Below are positions 24,430 to 36,370 of a stretch of 64,000 nt of DNA, piece after piece (within the stretch, counting starts at the first letter, position 1; each line of letters opens with the position of its first letter). Both the position numbers and the translations under genes were made by a program. The notes under the pieces were generated by a model. The model was given only the letters and a program-made list of their open reading frames with translations, did not search any database and was not told the origin of the DNA. The stretch is from Pogonophryne albipinna (lineage: Eukaryota > Chordata > Actinopteri > Perciformes > Artedidraconidae). The DNA is taken from positions 24,044,543-24,108,542 of the forward strand of contig CM053248.1 of the NCBI GenBank assembly GCA_028583405.1, in the 5' to 3' direction.

Positions 24430-24778
24430 CATTGTTTAAATGTTGATGGGGCTGGACTTCTATTGGGTAGATTTCCCATCAAATTTCGAATGCAGGGATT
24501 TTCTCCCTTTCAGCCCCAAGCACGTTTGTGAGATCGGCACCAATGGCAGGCTCGCAGTGAATTCAATTTCTTCCCAAAAGGTGCTGGTTGGGGATTCTGT
24601 GCACTTTCAACATTATCAGGAAAGAACCAAACTGTTACCACAAAGTTAAATGCACACTTATTACATTTAATTTTGTGTGCTAGCAATAAGATTCCACTCA
24701 AGTCTAGCTAAGAGACCATGTACATTTTTTCCCAGTCCGAGAAGTGTCCACATACTTATGGCCAGTGTATGTATGGGT
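24430..24778 (-). mobile_element. Tc1/mariner-like remnant
   Basis: The minus strand near 24778 starts CATACACTGGCCATAAGTAT then GTGGACAC, a Tc1-like terminus. Further along it (24605-24450) is decayed transposase C-terminal sequence (ACCTTTTGGGAAGAAATTGA, GCGAGCCTGCC, GGGAGAAAATCCCTGCA), which matches the usual fish Tc1 3' coding region. The first two-thirds of the transposase is deleted. Confidence 0.6.
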
Positions 24779-27700
24779 GGCATGCTGATCCTGGGTGGGC
24801 TGCTGGTGCCTCAAACTGTGACCTGAGCCATTTCAGACCTGGAGTCTGGTCACAAAGCCTGATGGGGGTCTGGATTGCAAGGAGGCTTTACAAGAGGGTC
24901 TGCGTTTTAAAGGCTGAAGTGTCTCTCCACTCCAGAAATTTCTCTCAGACAAAAACAAGTTTTGTTTTTAACATTGTAGGGTACAAGATTACATAACACT
25001 TAAAGTTAATGAAATTGTAAAATGTTCTTTCCTATTTTCTTTTCTTCTAGTTTCAGTTCGATGAGTGTTTCATAGCCCTCCAGTCTGAGACTGAGACACA
25101 CATCATTTATACTGCGGAGATTGGAGGGAAAATACAGCGTCTGCACTGGGTGATTAACTGTTAACACAACAGCAATCAGGTTGTATTTACTGTATGCATT
25201 TCAGAATGTGCTTTGTTCTTGCCAAGTTGCTCCAAAATGTGATCGATCATGTCATAAAAACCTCATCTCCATTGATGTTGCCATTTTTCAAGAAGGTGTT
25301 TGGCACTAGTATTTTGTTTGGCATGGAGCGGTGTTATTCAAATTTCTGTAAGCAAAAAAGTGCAATGTCCCTCTAAATAATACGCTATGGGTTTGCTGTT
25401 TTTTTTGGACATTTGGTGATTGAAGCTCTATACACAGAAGCTTGGGATGGTTTTGTGATGCATTTAATTATCTATATTCTTCTCGGCTGCTTGTCCGCAA
25501 AAGGGCCCGGAGGCATCTGCTGGGTGAATCAACTCTCTCCTAGACTATTCCTCTTCAGCAGGGTAGAAACATTCTCTGTGCAGAGAGTGTTTTTTTCCAT
25601 ATTTGCTGACTAAGGCACTGCGATAATGACATGAAACCAACCATGGCCTCTTCGAGCAACAGTGAAATCCAGGTATGCGAATTAGGCTGAACAAAACCCC
25701 GGGAGTGGAGAAAGAAATTGTCGCACTGAGTAATTTGTTAGAGTGGTAGCAGCACATCATATTAGATGTTGTCAAAGGCTGTGAGTTATGTATCATCAGT
25801 GTTATTATTTCTTTGGAGCCCTGTCCCAGGCATTTACTGATCTTGGTGAGAATTTGGAGATGTTTGAAATGGAAAAGTTTCTCCGCAGATGCTCGACTGT
25901 GAGTCATAAAAAGAGACACTTTCTCATAGATGTATTTTATGAACAATTTGCAAGAGCTGTCATAACATTAATATTGCCCGCGCCCTAGTATCAGACTACT
26001 CTGCTCTCACACCACACATTTTCCTGAGAAAAGCCATTTGATGCAATAATGCATTTGGTAGTCATGCCTGGCCATCAGTTCTGCTGTTTGTTGAGCAGAA
26101 TGAGGGCTGACATGCAGAACATTATATTTTCTTAGAAGAAAATTCAAAGTTTTTAAGACAAATATTACTTTGTTATGGTACAAGGGTTAAAGGATCCTCC
26201 CAGAATCATCTGTTTCAAAGATAAAATAGATACAGAGACATTGTTTTGAATTATAAACTACGTACTTTCGGGGACCTTCTTTGTAACTTGGGTCAAGACT
26301 GGGACACGTACAGTTCCAGAGGCTCTTTGACATCTGATAAGGGCTGGAGAGCTGAATTGATCCCGATCTTAAACTCTCCTAAGCTGGGGAGATGGAGAAG
26401 ATATCTGCCTTGGCCTCTCATGGGTCGTGCACCCACGGCCACACGGATAGGAAGCAATTTCCTCTGCACTTGGAGCTGATTGCGCTGAGCTGGTCCAAAG
26501 GGGTCAGAATAATGCAGAAAAAAATAACTGACGCCTGATTAATCAGCAACGGGCCTCAAGAATAAAACAGCTTCCATGTGGGGAGAAATCGTATTTACTC
26601 GCCTTTTATACCAGTGTATGTATTAGAGGAGCGTTATCAAGTTGAGAGTGAAAGATGTAGCAGTTGTTATGCTACGTTGTGCCCTAAAATAACCTCCTCA
26701 GCTGAGAGGCTATGACATAAACATATAAACAAGCACAAAGGCACCGGCCTGTCTGTGGAAGCCATGAACCCTTAGGGAAAAAAACTCCAGTTTGTTGTTC
26801 TGGGAAGGAGAATACACCACTGTTTACTTCTCAATCCGGCAACGTTCTATTTTGCAATGCCAGTGAGCTGAGCGTGGTGTCTGTAGTTTTTTAAAGATAC
26901 TCTAGATACGATATTCTCCTCGAGGGAGGGTACAGCCACTCGCTAAGGAGAGCTGCAGCCCAGTGGTGATGTAATACCACAGAAAATAATTCAATTCAAA
27001 AAGAGATGCTCGGGTTGCTCCTGTCCACAGAGCGTTACATTAATAAGATCACCATCATTGTGGTTAGAAATGATGACGTCAAGAAAATTGGTTTGATTCC
27101 CCCTCTGCGTTTCTTTCTGTGCGGATTTAAAATGCCAAGGGAGGTTTGAGTTAGAGACTAACTACTGCCCGTCGTAAATCTGTTTCTCATGGGCTGCATA
27201 ATCCCCAACTTGCCATTTCTACCACCCACACAAATACTTCGCTCCCGTTTAAAAATCATCCGCAGCAGATTTAATTGTTGCTGTGCGCCCTTAACGAAAA
27301 GGCAAGATTTTACAATCCCTCTTCTCTGATTTTTTTTCAAATTCCTTATTGAAAACATGCTTGTGCTTTGGCTGAGGCCTGTTTTATGCGACTGTGTGAG
27401 TTTCTGCCATGGATAATTTGAGGCTGAAACCCCAAAAAATAACTCTGTCCATTTCTCAATAAATGGATCTAGTTTGCTCGAACAACATCTGGAGATGACA
27501 TGGCCGCTGATAGGAACTCCTGAATGCCACAGAATAAAACGGACATATTTTGGACATGATGACAAGCAGCAAATTACGGTACTTTCGAAAGCCATTTTGC
27601 GCCCCACCCTGGGAGGAAGTGCTGAGTGTCTTTGGAAAATGACCAGTTGACAGTGAGGACCAAAGTGAGTCAGTTCATTTTATACGGATTTCAACAAACT

Positions 27701-27821
27701 GATTACATGTGTGCATGGACGTCAAAGAGCAAAATGGGAATTTGTCGTGATTGCCCAAAGTTCTTGAACATGCTGTCAGTGGTTTTGTTGTTGTGTTGTG
27801 TTCGAAAGCTGTTACTTTTAC
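24779..27821. other. unique non-coding DNA
   Basis: No exon recognised. A 149-codon minus-strand frame (27158-27607) starts at GTG and lacks a recognisable domain. High-complexity stretches around 26240-26560 and 26680-26960 are candidates for conserved non-coding elements. Confidence 0.5.
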
Positions 27822-27978
27822 GTTCATGGTGTTCGCGGGTCAATTTTGACCCATGATTTAAATCATGGGTCAAAATTGACTCATGGGTCAAAATTGACCC
27901 GCGAACACCATGAACATCATTATTTTGGAGTGTTTTGAACTAAGATAATTATCTCAGTCCAAAACACTCCAAAATAAT
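27822..27978. repeat. two adjacent long hairpins
   Basis: Hairpin 1 has perfect 35-bp arms (27822-27856 and 27881-27915) with the core CGGGTCAATTTTGACCC, and its 24-nt spacer holds one more partial copy. Hairpin 2 has 22-bp arms (27919-27940 and 27957-27978) with one mismatch around GATAATTATC. Related GGTCT/GACCC sequence at 28255-28315 and 29590-29612 suggests they belong to a transposon end. Confidence 0.9.
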
Positions 27979-28390
27979 TACTATCATCCAATATTGTTTA
28001 AACTACATCATAACTAACTTATTATGCATTCATAACCATACAATTCTGTTGTAATTGTATTTTATGGCCCCAAAACACATCACACCACATATTTAAGTAA
28101 GAAATGTGATTAAATTCACTCATTATATTCCGTATAGTGAAGACAGTGGATAATGATGTTATCTGACTATAATAGACTCAATAGACTTAAAATTATTGTT
28201 ACAGTGGATGAAGGGGGTGGGGCTGGGGTGTCTAAAGTCAAAGGTGAATCTTGATTGGGCCAAATTTGACCCGAGTCACCCCCAACAATGCTGCAGGGTC
28301 TTCCCAGACCCGAACACCAAATTCTACACTTTTTTTTTTTGAGACCTTCAGACATGGCTAAAATTGTAAAAATCTGTTTTGTAGTGTTTA

Positions 28391-29509
28391 TATAGAGAGG
28401 CGAAGTCCCTCCCCTTCCGGTGGACCTCCATGGGACCTTATTTCAGAAAAATTATGTATTGTCAATGGAGAGAGAAAGATTATCTTTCGATCCCGTTTGA
28501 ATTGTGCCACAAATTACACATATGATGTTTGTCAATTAAAAAGATAATTTTGCAAGTCAAAAAAAATAAAATGTGTCGTAAAACTGTGAAGTAACACGTT
28601 TTTTTTTGTGTGAAACGCTCAATGAACTACATCTCTGGTCTCACACAACAACACACGTTACCAAGATGGCCGTCACTACTGTCTTGCCAAACAAGGGATT
28701 GACTACCCTCACTATCACCACAATGAAACACGTCCAGAAGAATGTCATGCAAAGCTGCCTGCCTGCCTGCCTTCCTTTGATTCTCTCTGAACTGCCTGGT
28801 CTTTTTAATGTTTAGTGCCAACCATTTGTGCAGATAGCATGAAGTAGAAAAGATCGCCGATGCTAATGTAGCGTTAGCATTTCTCCCCCGGGCTTAAATG
28901 GTGTATTATAGAATGATCACACCGGTGTGACAGTACTCTTCAAAGGGTTCACGAAATATGACTACTACTCTTACTGTTTAACATTTTGGGTTACTTGATG
29001 TTACTTCATATTAAGGCTAAGAAAAATGACAAGGCTGTAATGTTAACTAACGTGCTTGCTACTAGCTAGGTAGCTAACTTGATCCAGCCACGACTGGTCC
29101 TTTCATCAGATAGGAAGCGAAAGAACGAACAAGACCCATTTCTGGTATGATAACAACCTGGTACTAAGCACACAGGCATCTTGTTAAAGTTATCTTATCT
29201 TAGCTATCTCTTATTTAGTGGAGGAAAACAATTATGTCAGTTATGACATCACTTACTCTGGGATTTGTAGTCTTTCTAGTTGCGTATTTTTCATAGTCTT
29301 ATATTTCAACAGTTTTACGACAAACTGTGACTTTTTTTTACATGGAAATGATTTTTGAAGATTGACAAACATCATATGTGTAATTCATGGCACAATTCAA
29401 ACGGAATCGAAAGATAAGTTTTCTCTCTCCATTGACTTCAATACATAATTTTTCCGAAATAAGGTCCCATGGACCGGAAGTAGATGGGCGTGACTTCGCC
29501 ACTCTATAG
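28391..29509. mobile_element. foldback element with about 170-bp inverted arms
   Basis: 28391-28560 (CGAAGTC..., ATGGGACCTTATTTC..., ATGATGTTTGTCAATT) is the inverse of 29338-29509 with some mismatches. The outermost match is CTATAGAGTGGCGAAGTC-like. The interior is unique and contains no recognisable transposase. It sits inside the GGTCA/GACCC-type repeat sequence. Confidence 0.75.
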
Positions 29510-29630
29510 CTGTTGTGGAGGATATCATGAAGCCTCGTTACGATATAAAAAACTAGAGGGTAGTTATTATATAGTTTTTAACTTGAAACGGGTCACGGGA
29601 GACCCGAACACAACATAAGGGTTGAACAAG

Positions 29631-32600
29631 TTTATTGCATGAGAGTGATCATCTTGTTTATTTTCTGTTTATCTAATCAGGTAAAAGTCCCATTGTTTGA
29701 GACCGAACCTCAAACCTGCCGCCTTCTGCAGCTTTCAGCCGTACTCGTCTGATTCCCTTTGTTCACCAATCTGATGGATATGTTACTATAATTACCGACT
29801 GCAAACAAAAATCTTGTTGAGTATTCCATATCCGTCCAGCGTGATTGTTGGACCAAATTTACAATACAAGTGGAAATCTGATTTACAAATTTGGTAAAAA
29901 GTCAATTACAATAGGACATAAATATTGTCAAATGTCTGTTGGATGTTCTTGTCAGTACGCTTGCATGTTTGCCATAATAATTTGATAATCTCAAATAAAA
30001 ATCTCATTTAGATTATGTTATCGAAAGATCTGCCCCTTATTGACAAAAAAACTAAAACACTCAAAAAACTCAATCTCGTGTTTTCATGAAGTTGAACACC
30101 CATTATTTTTAGCCACTGAGAAAACATGTTTTTCCATTAAATATACCCAAACTCTAAAAACTCTCAAACTCTTACAGCTGTTACCTGTAGTATATGTTCT
30201 GCTGTTTTACAGACAATTCGACCATTTCAATATCAAGGGAGCCACATAATGTTGACAAAGTCTCTAATCTGTTGTTATAAATGTCAATGGGTTTTTTAAT
30301 GAAGTTTTCCCTCTTCTGGAACAAAACCCAGATGGCTCTTTATAATGGCAGGAGTAAATATCTTTGCTGTATAAACTCACTTGTGCTTTTTTTTAATCTC
30401 GATTTGCAGTTATGTAAACGACATAAAGGTTTACAACTCGTCAAACGAAAACAGACATTTTAATTGCTTGTGTGTGTGGAGGAACTGACCTTGCTTGTGT
30501 CAGCTTTTCTTGAGTTGTCAGATACATTGACCTCATGATAATTACCCATTGACAGGCTGTGTAAACTCTCGATACTACACGTGTGAGATCGGCCTATTTA
30601 TGCCCTCTCGGTCGGCCGCACACAAAATAACATACTACAGAGTGTGAAGAACATTAACCAATCCATCTTCATCTTTTTTAAAGGGAAATTGGGGAAATTG
30701 ACCGTGAACTTTTGCAGTACAACATAAAACACATAAGCAAAAGACAGGTTTGTTTATCCCAGGACTGAAGTATCCTATATGTTGATGTGAAAGTCCATAA
30801 GGTGAAGATTAAGCACAAAAAAAAGCATTCTGCCTCCACAACCTTGGGGCTTACTGTTGTTTAGAATTGTTGACAGCTCTGTTTCCTGTCCTCTGCACCT
30901 CCAGTTGTCCTGAGCACATATGGTTGGCCCTCCTCGCTACATGCCTGGCCTCGGCTGAGAGGCCGAGGCTTACATGGCTCAGTGGAGGTTCCTGACCCAC
31001 GTGGTGCTACTGTCCATCTCTGGAAAAGGGTCATCTACTTCCACAACTTTCTAATGAAGCACAAAGAGAGTCATTGGTTTGCTTATATTTGCCAAGAATA
31101 GTGAATACATCTCTTACTAAGATGCAGTCTAGATGCTGAAGTAAACATAGGAGGACTTATTTGATCAGTCTTGACCCTTTTCCCAGTTGAGAATTACACT
31201 CTCAGGAAACCCTATCTACTTTCCAAAGCCGGCGTCATTTGAAGAACACAACGTTTTTTTGAACTTTTTTCAGCGTTCCTCATTCCTCTTAGGTCGCCAG
31301 ACATCTCTTCTGGTTTCCATTTGTTTTAAGTTATTAGCGCTCATGACCTGATAAGGGAGTGGTTGGAGGAGCGCAAACATCCGTCTCCGACTACATCCGT
31401 CATCGTCCACATGTGTTTGACTTGAGCAATAATATCCGCTCCTGGAAAGGTTTGGCTCAAAGGCCTGGAGGTGAAACTACCGCTGTGTAGACGCGTTTAT
31501 GTAATCCTTGACGAAGGTTTGAAAATGATGTGTGCTGGTTTGTTCACTAAATATATTCCATCTTAATAAACGTCTTGGACAACCAGCAGCATTGTTCAGC
31601 ACTTTGACTGCTTATATGCAACGGAGCAGAAACACAACACTTTAAAGACTTTTATAGGAGTTGGTTTTTGGCATGTGAGATAAAGTACCTCACATGCTAT
31701 GAATGTCACCTCAAGTCAGTTTCCACTCTTGGTTCTTTGCAGTCAACAGAAGAGATTCGCTTGCTTGTAAGACGGATCCCACTGGCAAAAAACCCACATT
31801 AGTCAAGGAGCTCTTTATTTGCAAATAATATACAGTCTATTTAATTTGACTGTCTCTTCTGCATTTGGCAGAACATCAGTTAGGGCTGTGTTGACAGTGT
31901 TTAAGACATTAAAGTGGCTGCCTTTTAGACAACTTTCTGGCTGTGCGCAGGACAATAAAGCTTGCTCTGCACAAAGCTGAAATTAGATATTTTACCGTTC
32001 CATTATATGAGTTCAAAGGAGGATACATGCATTTATGACTTATGAGTTAGATTGAAGACGTGGCGAGGTGGAGATTCTCTATGCAGTGGAACAGGAAATA
32101 GCTTTGTTAGGAAACAGTGATTCTCTTTAGGAATGTTCAGTGTAAAAGTAAGGTTCACAAAGTGGGACTTAAGGCCTGTTCAACACAATGATGGTAGAAG
32201 TATTCAGATCATTTATTTGAGTAAAGGTACAAATAGCACATTTTGAAATACTCCAATACCAGTACAAATATTTTGCATTCAGAACCTATACCTTAAGTAA
32301 AATGATGTAACTATTATTATTATTACAGTGCTGCATGTGTTTAAGATTGTGCTAATTCCTTTATATACACCGTTGGGTAGTTTGATCTACAGAAAAGTAT
32401 CATATTCTATAAGACCATCATATGTTTATATCCTCAGTGTCCTGTAAGGACTACATATCTCTAAAAGGTTCTCTGCTCTCAGAAAAAACGATCTGTTTTC
32501 AGCTTAGTGATGATGCATTTTCCAGGTGATCCATTCAGGTTTTTAAATAGTTTATTTAACTTAAGATGTTGGGAGGATTTGGTTCACAGAACAGTAATGG

Positions 32601-34507
32601 TGTGAGAGATCTGCAGAGAAACTAAAGATCTCAGAATAACAGTAGTAGCAAAAGTGGAAGTCCTCAAGTAAATGTACTTATTGACATTTAACCACTAATT
32701 CAACCGGATAAAGAGTGTCATTTGTAATCTCATACGGGGCAATCCTATTTTTTCTGACCCTCCCATCCAGACATTTATTTTTCTTCAGAATGTTAGTTCT
32801 ATAAATATTCCTTATAGGAGGCATGAGTCAACGAGGCTGTGTTTGTGAACTCTTGGTGATGTGTGTACCTAATCCCGCCCTGTTTCTTACACTTGTAACA
32901 GAGCAGGGGTCCTCTGGGACTTCTGCACCTGGTATTTTACACACAGTCGATGACACTTACATGGGGCTTGAGCATAGTGTCATAGACTTTCTATATTTGT
33001 GGGAATAGATCATACGTGACTTCTCGTGCAACTCCCCAGGTCTGTGAGTGTCACCGGGGGGTCACTGTGTGTGCAAACAGTAACACAGGGCAGATGCTTT
33101 GTCAGCGTCAATATATTAAAAAGGTACTGTTAATGCATTGAAGTATGTGTTCCTGTCTTTCTTGGGAACTTTTTAGTTGCCAGAGTAAAATCACGGCATG
33201 TCTGTTCTCTCTTAGAATACAGAGCTTTAAAATGACATAATGAGTGCACATTATGGATGATGTAGTGAAATTGAATATCTACTGTTCGCCATTGGCACGA
33301 CAAAAGACGGGCTCTCGGCCTGTTGCCACAGTGATTTTCTGTGTTTTGTTTACGCTTAGTTTATTTGGTGCTCTATGGGAGCTCTTGTGCTGGTAATTAA
33401 AAATACCATTTGCATATAAAAGTCAGCATAAACACCTCATTTAAGTGTGGTAAGTTTGTCTGTGCCTGGATTCACTCCAGTTTGAGTGAAAGACCAAAGT
33501 TGGTTGGGCTGTTGGCAAGTGAACTCTAAATATTACAAGCATCCACAAAGACGGATATGTTCTGAACTCTCAAACTCGCAGTGTATTGGGCCAGAAGCCG
33601 TGAGGGAGGAGAGGAATGATGTTGAGTGATGACTGTGGCTCATATCCACCCTCATAAACAAAGAAATGGAGATGGCAAAAGGGAAGATTCTTTTTCTTTT
33701 GCAAAGCTGTGCAGACACTTTGAACAATGGCAAATCTTAACTTACTTATTGACTGAATTTCCTTGCACGGATAGAGATTTTTTAAAGTATTACTTTACGC
33801 CTTATTAAGAAACAAACACACTTTATAAACTATCAATACATTTAAAATTACACTAGTTAGAAGTAAATATAAAAGGACATTTTCTGAGTTTATTAATATA
33901 CAGTATTTGCCAACAGTTATAGCTTCTCAGATCAAAGCATATTCTATTTTATTAAAACTGTTATAACTTTATGTTTACACATTGGGGGAAAAAAGTACCA
34001 AGAACTTTAAGTAAAAGCAGCAATACCACATAAATATTGTGGTACAAGTAAAAGTATTTGCATTAAATACGTCCCATTTAAAAATAATGTTTATTACTGG
34101 ATCCTAATTATTGAATCAATATTGTGTTCAACAGCTGGTGAAAGTGGAGCTTGTTTTTTATTACTTTCTTCAATAGCTTAATCCATAATAATAGATAATT
34201 TATTGGTGGATTATATTTAGTTTTATGTTTCTAACCCTGCAAAATAAAGCTGTCAAAATAAAACATACAGCAATTGTTTTAGAAGAAGTATAAAGTAGCA
34301 TATATTAAAAAAAACTTAAGTAAAGTACAAGTACCTCAAATTTGCACATAACTTAAGTCAATCACATGGGTGCTTCAAAGTACAAATACATTGAATACAC
34401 TTATATCTGCTTACAACCACATAGTAGTGTGTTATATCCAGTTGGTTGGGGATTCAGATGGGAAAAATAACAAATAAGCCAGCTTTTTCAAATATATCTG
34501 CCTTTAC
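29631..34507. other. unique non-coding DNA downstream of sost with scattered repeat remnants
   Basis: No exon recognised. AAGTA/TACTT repeat remnants lie at about 32190-32330, 32640-32690, 33985-34105 and 34300-34370. The rest appears single-copy and is the natural place to look for downstream sost enhancers. Confidence 0.5.
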
Positions 34508-34513
34508 TTTATT
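34508..34513 (-). terminator. candidate sost polyadenylation signal
   Basis: TTTATT on the plus strand is AATAAA on the minus strand. It is the first such hexamer after the sost stop codon at 35964, and would give a 3' UTR of about 1.45 kb, similar in size to mammalian SOST transcripts. 34514-35963 would then be 3' UTR. It looks unique, and its open frames (for example 35435-35797) are not gene-like. Confidence 0.4.
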
Positions 34514-35963
34514 CATGTTCTGTACATTATTTCATTTTCAAAGTCTCTATCATACTATATGACAATAATGGCTATCATTTACTACAAAAGGTTGCATAAA
34601 TAATTTAAATGTGAAATAAAAAATAAATATGCAGTTCATTCTTTGTAACAGTCCTTCTTTAGTGTCTGTAGAAACCAGCCCCCCACCCCGCCCACCCACT
34701 GCAGCGGACCACACAGGTACGATATGTACAATCACAGCTCTCAGCTTACACCACAAACCCCTTCCAGTTGCTATTCCATAACATACAATCGGGAAAAGAA
34801 GCAAACATTGTCGGTACAGTTAAGACAACCATACAAAAATCAGGAAGCAATAGAAGCGGAATGACTATATGTAGAAACATTGGGAATATTCTTCATGGAG
34901 TACAGTCCCCTTTGCTGAGGAAGGAGGTTGTGACAGATCAGGGGTCAGATTTTTATCAGAATTATTGTTCTCATTATGTTATGTGTATTCCTATCTTTCC
35001 TGTTGGAGCTATTTACAGTATTGGAGTGGACACAAACGGATGGATTTTGGCTGTGGATGCTTGATCGCTGCTCTATTTGGCCCGTTACAAAATAATTCCG
35101 GTGTGTGTGGGCGTGCTGGAGAAGAGCTCTGCACTTAGGTAACAACGCAACCATGCTCCACTTTCTGATGCCTCCTACACACACACATGTGCACTTATTT
35201 TTTCTGTGTGTGTTTCCAGCAAACAGGAACTGGCTGGAGGAAATGGCTTTTTATAACTCGAAACAACACAGGAATAGGCTCATTTAGTAATTAAGGAGTC
35301 ACAGAAATGCCCCCGTAGTGTCAAAACTGCTTAATTTCTCTGTCTCTCCTCACTCTGCATCTGGCTGTGGGGAGGGTTACTGTGACTGACAGGCCTGGAA
35401 GAGTGCTGTGCGGCTATCCCGATGAGTGAGGCCTTTAGTGAGCTGCCTGCACCGCTGCACAGAAACCTGTCAACATCAGAGCCCCAAGAGCTGCCACCAT
35501 CTCCTCCACACACGCACAGCCAAAAAGGAGATGGATTACAACCACTTTGGGGCGAAGATACACCTTTTCAGCTTTAAAAAACATTGCTCTGCATCCGCTG
35601 GATGTTTGTACAGATGGGCTGGAAGCCTTCGGGGAGGACTTCTCATTAAATGAAATCTGTTTGTGTGCAGGACACAAACCAAAAGAGGCTTGAGCTGTTG
35701 GGGCGATTAGATACTTTTTATCCAACATAGTGCTACATCTGTGGCAAGCCCCCTGGCAGTGACTCACTTCGTCATGCAAATAAGCAGCCGAGTTCACAAA
35801 TACGCTGAAAAAATGAAGACTGATGACTTAAAAAACCAGTCCAAAAATTAGCTTATGAATTCGCTCTCTTTGATATTTCTCCTCCCTAGTTGAAGGAGAC
35901 GTTGTTGAATGGTGTGTTGTGTAACGTGTGTGTGTGCTTTGGTGTTTGTCCTTTGGAAGAGCA

Positions 35964-36370
35964 TCAGTACGAGTTTCCCATCAGTGTCGGCGTGTTGTTC
36001 TTGTTCCGGACTTGAGACAAGCGACTGTGCTTCTTGTTGCGTTTTGGCACCTCTTTGAGCTCTGATTGGTTGTGGTGGGGCCTGAAGCGCTTGCACTTGC
36101 AGGAGGTAACCACGCGGATTTTGTAAGTCCGAGTGTTGCCGTTGGGACAGTGCAGCTGCACCCTCCTAGTCCTGGAGTGGGCCGGGATGCAGCGGTAGTC
36201 CGTGGTGCTGCCCCTCCACCACTTCCCACGGCCGATGGAGTTGGGCATGAGGTGTGCGGGCATGCACTGGCCCGAACACACCAGCTCCTTTACGGGCTTG
36301 GCACTGCGGCAAGATCCGTCCGTAATGTAACGGGTGGAGCGCAACTCCCTGCAGCTCAACTCCGAGGCAC
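35964..36370 (-). CDS. sost: sost exon 2 (coding part)
   Basis: The exon begins after a pyrimidine-rich acceptor ending in CAG at 36373-36371 and completes the split serine codon 87. It runs through the whole cystine-knot domain to TGA at 35966-35964, the last residues being MGNSY. All eight knot cysteines, the NXI loop and the CKC terminus are on this exon, as in the two-exon vertebrate sost gene. The tail from residue 192 is rich in Lys, Arg, Asn and His. Confidence 0.95.

Noticed and set aside
27158..27607. 149-codon minus-strand frame
   Set aside because: Starts at GTG, with no recognisable domain or splice context. Probably chance, though the region may be conserved non-coding.
35435..35797. 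120-codon frame on the sost strand
   Set aside because: Lies in the predicted 3' UTR of sost with no protein-like features.
35964..36370. Assignment to sostdc1 (wise/ectodin)
   Set aside because: The GRGKWWR loop, [11 protein letters not shown] and the N-terminal [15 protein letters not shown] block fit sclerostin better.
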